Origin: JACVRW01 sp963835705 | GTDB taxonomy: Bacteria > Actinomycetota > Thermoleophilia > Solirubrobacterales > Thermoleophilaceae | Direction of reading: 5' to 3' | Assembly (NCBI GenBank): GCA_963835705.1 | Contig: CAWIGR010000005.1 | Coordinates: 9,944 to 73,943, forward strand | Length of the DNA stretch: 64,000 bases | In this document: positions 60,208 through 64,000 of the stretch, piece after piece | How the letters are laid out: each line of letters starts with the position of its first letter | Position numbering within the stretch: the first letter of the stretch is position 1 | The notes under the pieces: model-generated | What the model saw: only the letters and a program-made list of their open reading frames with translations | Told to the model about the DNA's origin: nothing | Databases searched by the model: none | Program-made: the position numbers and the translations under genes

Positions 60208-60996
60208 GTGTCCCAGCCGGACCTTTTCGTCGTCTGCCGGAACTGCGGCTCGGAGGTGAGTCCGTACGTCACCGAGTGCCCATATTGCGGGCAGCGGGTG
60301 CGCAAGCGCGCCCCGAAGCTGGACCGCTCCGGCGGTGAGCCGCAGCCCAAGAAGAAGGTACGCCGGCGCCCGACGCTCCCGCGGCTTCGGGCCGACGAGA
60401 TCGCGGGGGTGGCGCCGGACACCCGGCCCTACGCGACCCTCGCGCTGATCCTCGCCTGCGTGCTGTCGGCACTGGTCTTCCAGGCGGATCCGAGCCTCGA
60501 CCTCGGCTACCTGGTCGTGCCGGTGGCCGAGGAGCCCTGGCGCTGGTTCGCCTCGCCGTTCCTGTTCGCCGACCAGATCGGGTACGCGTTCGTGGCGCTG
60601 ATCGCGGTGGGCATCTTCGGCACCCTGCTCGAGCGGCGCTTCGGAGCGGTGCCCGTGATCGTGGTGTTCGTCCTGTCGGGGGCGGCCGGGATGGCGCTGG
60701 TGTCGTATGCGGAGACGCCGCCGCTGTTCACCGACAGCGAGGCGTTCACCGCGTTCGGCGCCAACGGCGCCGCGCTCGGCCTGCTGTGCGCCTGGCTGGT
60801 CGACGACCGCAGGGCGGCCCGCCGCGGCGAGGACCGAGAGAACGACCTCCTCGGCGTGTACGTGGTGGCGATCGTGCTGGTGATGCTGTCGCTCGCCGAG
60901 CAGCAGGCGAACATCGGCGCGGCGGTGGGGGGCGGCGTGGCCGGGGCGGTGCTCGGGCTGGCCCTCCCGGTCTTCACGCGCAAGAACACGTACTGA
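60208..60996 (+). CDS. Rhomboid-like membrane protein with N-terminal zinc ribbon, catalytic Ser and His missing
   Basis: A 262-residue protein. The N-terminus is a zinc ribbon with Cys10/13 and Cys24/27 (CRNC, CPYC), then a basic linker and six or so membrane helices in rhomboid layout. The active-site loop is GANGAALGL (184-192), where proteases have G-x-S-G: Asn186 stands in the Ser place. The partner helix reads QANIGAAVGG with Asn235 where His is expected. It therefore should not cleave, and may bind membrane substrates instead. GTG 60208. Its stop overlaps the next start (TGATG). Confidence 0.85.
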   Translation: MSQPDLFVVCRNCGSEVSPYVTECPYCGQRVRKRAPKLDRSGGEPQPKKKVRRRPTLPRLRADEIAGVAPDTRPYATLALILACVLSALVFQADPSLDLGYLVVPVAEEPWRWFASPFLFADQIGYAFVALIAVGIFGTLLERRFGAVPVIVVFVLSGAAGMALVSYAETPPLFTDSEAFTAFGANGAALGLLCAWLVDDRRAARRGEDRENDLLGVYVVAIVLVMLSLAEQQANIGAAVGGGVAGAVLGLALPVFTRKNTY

Positions 60997-61322
60997 TGTT
61001 CACCGACGAGCAGGTGGAGGCGGCCGTGCGCGCGCTCTCCGACCCCGAGCGCTTCGCGGGCGCCGAGCGCACGCTGGCGGAGCTCGCCCCGCAGCTCCAG
61101 CGCGTGCTGGCCCACGCGCTCGAGGAGGGCGGTTGGTTCGGCGACGCCCACCGTTCCCAAGTACGCTCCGCCGTCGCCGAGCCCGACGACGCCCTGAGGG
61201 CGCAGCGCATCGAGACGCTGCTCGCCGAGGAGACCCGGATGGGCATGCTCGTGGGCGTCGCGGTCGGCTGGGAGCTCGCCCGCGAGCTCGACCTGAACAA
61301 GCACGACCCCCAAGGAGACTGA
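60996..61322 (+). CDS. Unknown 108-aa helical protein
   Basis: A soluble, acidic, mostly helical protein (MFTDEQVEAAVRALSDPERF..., IETLLAEETRMGMLVGVAVG). I recognise no family. ATG 60996 overlaps the rhomboid-like stop by one base and the gene ends three bases before the MBL hydrolase start, so it is translated within this run of genes. Confidence 0.72.
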   Translation: MFTDEQVEAAVRALSDPERFAGAERTLAELAPQLQRVLAHALEEGGWFGDAHRSQVRSAVAEPDDALRAQRIETLLAEETRMGMLVGVAVGWELARELDLNKHDPQGD

Positions 61323-61324
61323 AC

Positions 61325-62005
61325 GTGGAGATCCGATTTCTGGGCCATGCCTGCTTCGAGCTCGTGGAGGGGGACACCCGCGTGCTCATCGACCCGTTCT
61401 TGACCGGCAACCCCAAGGCCGCGGCGAGCGCGGACGAGGTCGAGCCCACGCACATCCTCCTGACTCACGGCCACGCCGATCACTACGGCGACATCGAGGA
61501 CATCGCCAAGCGCACCGGCGCGCCGGTCGTCGCGATCGTCGAGATCGCCAACGAGCTGACCGAAGCGGGCGTGGAGAACGTGTCCGACCCCAACCTCGGC
61601 GGCACCGTCAAGTTCGACTGGGGCTGGGTGAAGCTGGTGCCGGCCTGGCACACCTCCACCACCCCGAAGGGCGCGGTCAACACGCCCGCCGGCCTCCTCA
61701 TCGGCATCGGCGGAAAGACCGTCTACCACCTCGGCGACACCGCGCTCTTCTCGGACCTCAAGCTGATCGCGGGCCGCGGCGACCCGATCGACGTGGCGCT
61801 CATGTGCATCGGCGGCCACTACACGATGGACCGCATCGACGGCGTCACCGCGGCGGAGTTCGTGGGCGCCGGCACCGTGATCCCCTGCCACTACGACACC
61901 TTCCCGCCGATCGAGACCGACGCGCAGGCGTTCAAGTCCGAGGTCGAGTCGGCGACGTCGTCGAAGGTGGAGGTGCTGGAGCCGGGCGGGACCTTCACCG
62001 CGTGA
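61325..62005 (+). CDS. Metal-dependent hydrolase, MBL fold (UPF0173)
   Basis: A 226-residue metallo-beta-lactamase-fold enzyme. It has MEIRFLGHACFELVEGDTRVL at the start, the metal motif HGHADH (48-53), GKTVYHLGDTALFSDL and MCIGGHYTMD. These match UPF0173 hydrolases. Substrate is unknown. GTG 61325 has AAGGAG eight bases upstream. Its stop overlaps a GTG that appears to start the broken lipoprotein gene. Confidence 0.93.
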   Translation: MEIRFLGHACFELVEGDTRVLIDPFLTGNPKAAASADEVEPTHILLTHGHADHYGDIEDIAKRTGAPVVAIVEIANELTEAGVENVSDPNLGGTVKFDWGWVKLVPAWHTSTTPKGAVNTPAGLLIGIGGKTVYHLGDTALFSDLKLIAGRGDPIDVALMCIGGHYTMDRIDGVTAAEFVGAGTVIPCHYDTFPPIETDAQAFKSEVESATSSKVEVLEPGGTFTA

Positions 62006-62595
62006 CGCCGTCCCGCGCGGGGCGGGCGGGCCTTGTCGTGCGGGGGTCGCCCTGATGCTCGCTCCTCGTGTCGTGCGGCGGTGACGACGAGGAGCCCCGG
62101 GGCCACGACGGCAGCGCGCAGCCAGCCGGCCCACCGCCGAGCCCGCGCCGACCGCGACCGAGGAGGCGGAGCCCGGGACCGAGGAGGACGCCGAGGCCGA
62201 GCAGGAGCAGGAGCGGGAGCCCGAGCCCGAGTCGGAACCCGCGGACCCCGAGCCCGCCGAGCCCGAGCCTCCGGTGTCTCCGGAGGACGAGCCGGGGGGC
62301 GCGGGCGACGAGGAGCCGGCCCGCACGCTGGCGCTGTTCACCGGCGAGGGGGGACGGATCACGCCGCGGACCGTCCGCGTGCCGGCGTTCATCTCGATCC
62401 GCGTGGAGCTGCGCTCCGAAGACGGCGCGGGAATACGGGCTGAGGTTCGAGAGCGACACGATCAGGGTGAGCGGCGGTCTCAGCTCGGCGTCCACGACGC
62501 TCGACGGGCTGCGCCCCACCGAGGCCGTCGTCGGCACGCCCACGGGACCCGGAAACCGGGTCCGGATCGAGGCCACGGCCGAGCCCGGTCCCTGA
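62002..62595 (+). pseudogene. Broken lipoprotein gene with multiple frame breaks
   Basis: GTG 62002 overlaps the MBL stop and opens a signal-peptide-like region. The frame hits TGA at 62053 but continues in the same frame as LLVSCGGDDEEP, a lipobox with Cys. Near 62131-62145 coding shifts by -1 into a Glu/Pro-rich stalk (TATEEAEPGTEEDAEAEQEQ...) and RTLALFTGEGGRITPRTVRV. Near 62425-62430 it shifts by +1 back to REYGLRFESDTIRVSGGLSS, ending at 62595. The breaks compensate each other. It is either a decayed gene or a run of sequencing indels in G/C repeats. Otherwise this 590-base stretch holds nothing I recognise. Confidence 0.65.
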
Positions 62596-62596
62596 G

Positions 62597-62612
62597 TTGG
62601 CTGGCCAGCCAA
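62597..62612. promoter_or_regulatory. 16-bp perfect palindrome, candidate TetR operator of R2lox
   Basis: TTGGCTGGCCAGCCAA is a perfect palindrome ending 21 bases before the GTG of the R2lox gene, with TAGTGT as a possible -10 between. It shares the uninterrupted TGGCTGGCCAG with the site in front of the tetR gene at 25479. The layout fits repression of R2lox by a TetR protein. Confidence 0.6.
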
Positions 62613-62633
62613 GCGTCCGCTAGTGTGGGCCTC

Positions 62634-63551
62634 GTGAGCGAGACCGTCACCCAGCGGACCGAGCGCGACGACTTCCAGGCCACAAGCGACCCGGCGGTGC
62701 TGGAGTCGGCCGATCGCGGCGAGGTCAACCTCCTCGACTACGAGCAGCTCTACAACCTCTGGGAGCGCCAGCAGTGGGCCACCCAGGACATCGACTTCAC
62801 CCAGGACCGCATCGACTGGCACGAGCGGATCCCCGAGGAGGAGCGCTTCCAGCGCATGTACGGCCTCTCCTCGTTCTTCATCGGCGAGCAGAAGGTGGCG
62901 GAGGAGCTGGGGCCGATGATGCGGGCGGCGCCCACCGAGGAGATGCGCGTGTTCCTCTGCACGCAGATCGCCGACGAGGCCCGCCACGTGCGCTTCTTCA
63001 ACCGCTTCTACGACGAGGTCGGCATCCTCGAGGCGGACACGCTCCAGGGCCGGCTCGCCGAGACGAGCGAGCACGTCAACCCCGAGTTCAACCAGCTCTT
63101 CGACGAGATGCTGAAGAACCGGGTCGACGCTCTGGCCCGCCGCCCCGAGGACCTCGAGCTGCTGGTGGAGGCGATCACGCTCTACCACATGGTGATCGAG
63201 GGCATGCTCGCCCTCACCGGGCAGCACTTCATCCTCCAGTACAACGAGGAGGTCGGCACGCTGCCGGGCTTCTGCCAGGGCTTCAACAACATCGCCCGCG
63301 ACGAGCACCGGCACGTGGCCTTCGGTGCGCGCTTCCTGCGCGAGATGGCCCAGGCCGACTCGAGGTACGGCGACGCGATCACGCGCACGATGACCGAGGT
63401 CGCGCCGATCGCCGACGCGGTGCTCCAGCCCAAGTGGTACGTGGAGGGTGAGACGGAGGTGCTCGGCGCCACCATGGAGGAGACGCGGGCGTTCGCGATG
63501 AAGTGCCTGGAGCGCCGGCTGAAGGTGATCGGGTTGGCGCCCGTCGCCTAG
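62634..63551 (+). CDS. R2-like ligand-binding oxidase (R2lox), Mn/Fe ferritin-fold protein
   Basis: A 305-residue ferritin-like four-helix protein. Metal ligands: Glu85 (FIGEQ), Glu115/His118 (DEARH), Glu189 (IEGML) and Glu224/His227 (DEHRH). Val88 (Glu85+3) and Tyr184 (Glu189-5) occupy the positions that form the Val-Tyr ether crosslink in Mycobacterium tuberculosis R2lox (Rv0233). This favours R2lox over the ribonucleotide reductase small subunit, and no large subunit is nearby. It is thought to oxidise a bound fatty-acid-like ligand. GTG 62634 follows a palindromic operator. Confidence 0.85.
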   Translation: MSETVTQRTERDDFQATSDPAVLESADRGEVNLLDYEQLYNLWERQQWATQDIDFTQDRIDWHERIPEEERFQRMYGLSSFFIGEQKVAEELGPMMRAAPTEEMRVFLCTQIADEARHVRFFNRFYDEVGILEADTLQGRLAETSEHVNPEFNQLFDEMLKNRVDALARRPEDLELLVEAITLYHMVIEGMLALTGQHFILQYNEEVGTLPGFCQGFNNIARDEHRHVAFGARFLREMAQADSRYGDAITRTMTEVAPIADAVLQPKWYVEGETEVLGATMEETRAFAMKCLERRLKVIGLAPVA

Positions 63552-63585
63552 AGAGGCCGGGCGAGGGTGCGACGCGCCTCGTCGC

Positions 63586-63915
63586 TCAGAACATCCGCCC
63601 GCCGAGGGGCACCTCGGACGTCGGTCGCAGCAGGATCACCTGGCCGTCCTCGTCGGGCACGCCGAGCACGAGCACCTCGGATCTCACGGGGCCGATCTGG
63701 CGCGACGGGAAGTTCACGACGGCGATCACGAGGCTGCCCTCGAGCTCCTCCCGTGTGTAGTTGGTGATCTGCGCGGAGGACCGCTTCTCGCCGATCTCGG
63801 GCCCGAAGTCGAGCCAGAGCTTCCAGGCGGGCTTGCGGGCCTCTGGAAAGTCCTCGACCCGCGTGATGCGCCCCACGCGGACGTCGACCTTCAGGAAGTC
63901 GTCGAACTCGATCAC
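63586..63915 (-). CDS. CsaA-like tRNA-binding (EMAP/TRBD) domain protein
   Basis: A 109-residue stand-alone OB-fold tRNA-binding domain: FLKVDVRVGRITRVEDFPEA at the start, PAWKLWLDFG, SSAQITNYT and VLVLGVPDEDG. CsaA proteins are dimeric and bind tRNA or act as chaperones. The same domain is absent from this organism's MetG (32719-34242), so it could supply tRNA binding in trans; that is a guess. GTG 63915. Convergent with the R2lox gene. Confidence 0.92.
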   Translation of the reverse strand: MIEFDDFLKVDVRVGRITRVEDFPEARKPAWKLWLDFGPEIGEKRSSAQITNYTREELEGSLVIAVVNFPSRQIGPVRSEVLVLGVPDEDGQVILLRPTSEVPLGGRMF

Positions 63916-63943
63916 GAACGCGGGGAGCCTACCCGCGCGGGTG

Positions 63944-64000
63944 CTACGGAGCGGGTGGAGGGGGCGGCGGCGGAGGGGGTGGCGGCGCGCCGCTGCCGGT
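63944..64000 (-). CDS. C-terminal end of a Pro-rich protein (cut by window edge)
   Basis: On the minus strand the frame from the right edge reads TGSGA, eleven prolines, AP and then TAG at 63944-63946. Such tails end many actinobacterial membrane or secreted proteins. Only 18 codons are visible, so the gene cannot be named. Confidence 0.4.
   Translation of the reverse strand, partial: TGSGAPPPPPPPPPPPAP

Noticed and set aside
62634..63551. Ribonucleotide reductase small subunit (NrdB/NrdF)
   Set aside because: The Val and Tyr crosslink positions of R2lox are present and no large subunit lies nearby.
1..64000. Secondary-metabolite, phage-defence or CRISPR-Cas locus
   Set aside because: No polyketide, NRPS, Cas, toxin-antitoxin or restriction genes were recognised; apart from the HNH gene the content is housekeeping.

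Overview
The window is about 70% G+C and densely packed. Genes commonly join through GTGA, ATGA, TGATG or TAGTG overlaps. The gene set includes an Lon/Hsp20 pair, L25-Pth-Mfd-PrsA-like-MazG-Eno, GlmU-Prs, MetG-TatD-RsmA-IspE, alpha2-type GlyS, LCP cell-wall ligase, CsrA and R2lox. I infer a high-GC actinobacterium, most likely Thermoleophilia (Solirubrobacterales-like); no rRNA is present to prove it. Three genes (patatin, M23 peptidase, a lipoprotein) carry single-base frame breaks, so some residual indel error in the sequence is possible.

Layout. 1-4866: secreted 5'-nucleotidase entering from the left edge, then a heat-shock unit (Hsp20-Lon-small membrane protein) closed by a strong hairpin. 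4927-10298: carbon-starvation transporter CstA with its YbdD partner, an alkyl-DHAP-synthase-like flavoprotein, a frameshifted patatin and a small repeat protein. 10334-22535 (all minus): a glycerol/dihydroxyacetone supercluster transcribed dhaK-dhaL-glpF-glpK-glpA-glpB-glpC-dhaM(EIIA-HPr-EI)-pgsA-epimerase. It takes glycerol in, phosphorylates and oxidises it, phosphorylates dihydroxyacetone from PEP, and may feed glycerol-3-phosphate to phospholipid synthesis.

22637-32666: plsC, an aldo/keto reductase, a TetR regulator, glyS, an FmdB-type gene under a near-perfect CIRCE operator, an LCP ligase, a ROK kinase, rsmI preceded by a degenerate copy of its own N-terminus, and an M23 peptidase. 32719-40345: the metG-tatD-rsmA-ispE-DedA/PAP2-PucR housekeeping operon and a cupin. 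40435-41543: tRNA-Gln followed by an HNH endonuclease that looks like an insertion. 41621-48012: glmU-prs, a VOC protein, two small membrane proteins, UbiB, rplY-pth.

48048-56169: secreted GH43-like protein, two large palindromes, then mfd-prsA-like-mazG-eno. 56142-64000: ftsB, csrA, small unknown proteins, a stand-alone DUF2090 aldolase-like protein, YbdK, a catalytically dead rhomboid-like protein, an MBL hydrolase, a broken lipoprotein gene, R2lox with a palindromic operator resembling one in front of the tetR gene 37 kb away, and a CsaA-like tRNA-binding protein. The most interesting signals are regulatory (CIRCE at fmdB, the tetR/R2lox palindromes, the rsmI micro-ORF) and architectural (the self-contained DhaM relay, the inactive rhomboid).
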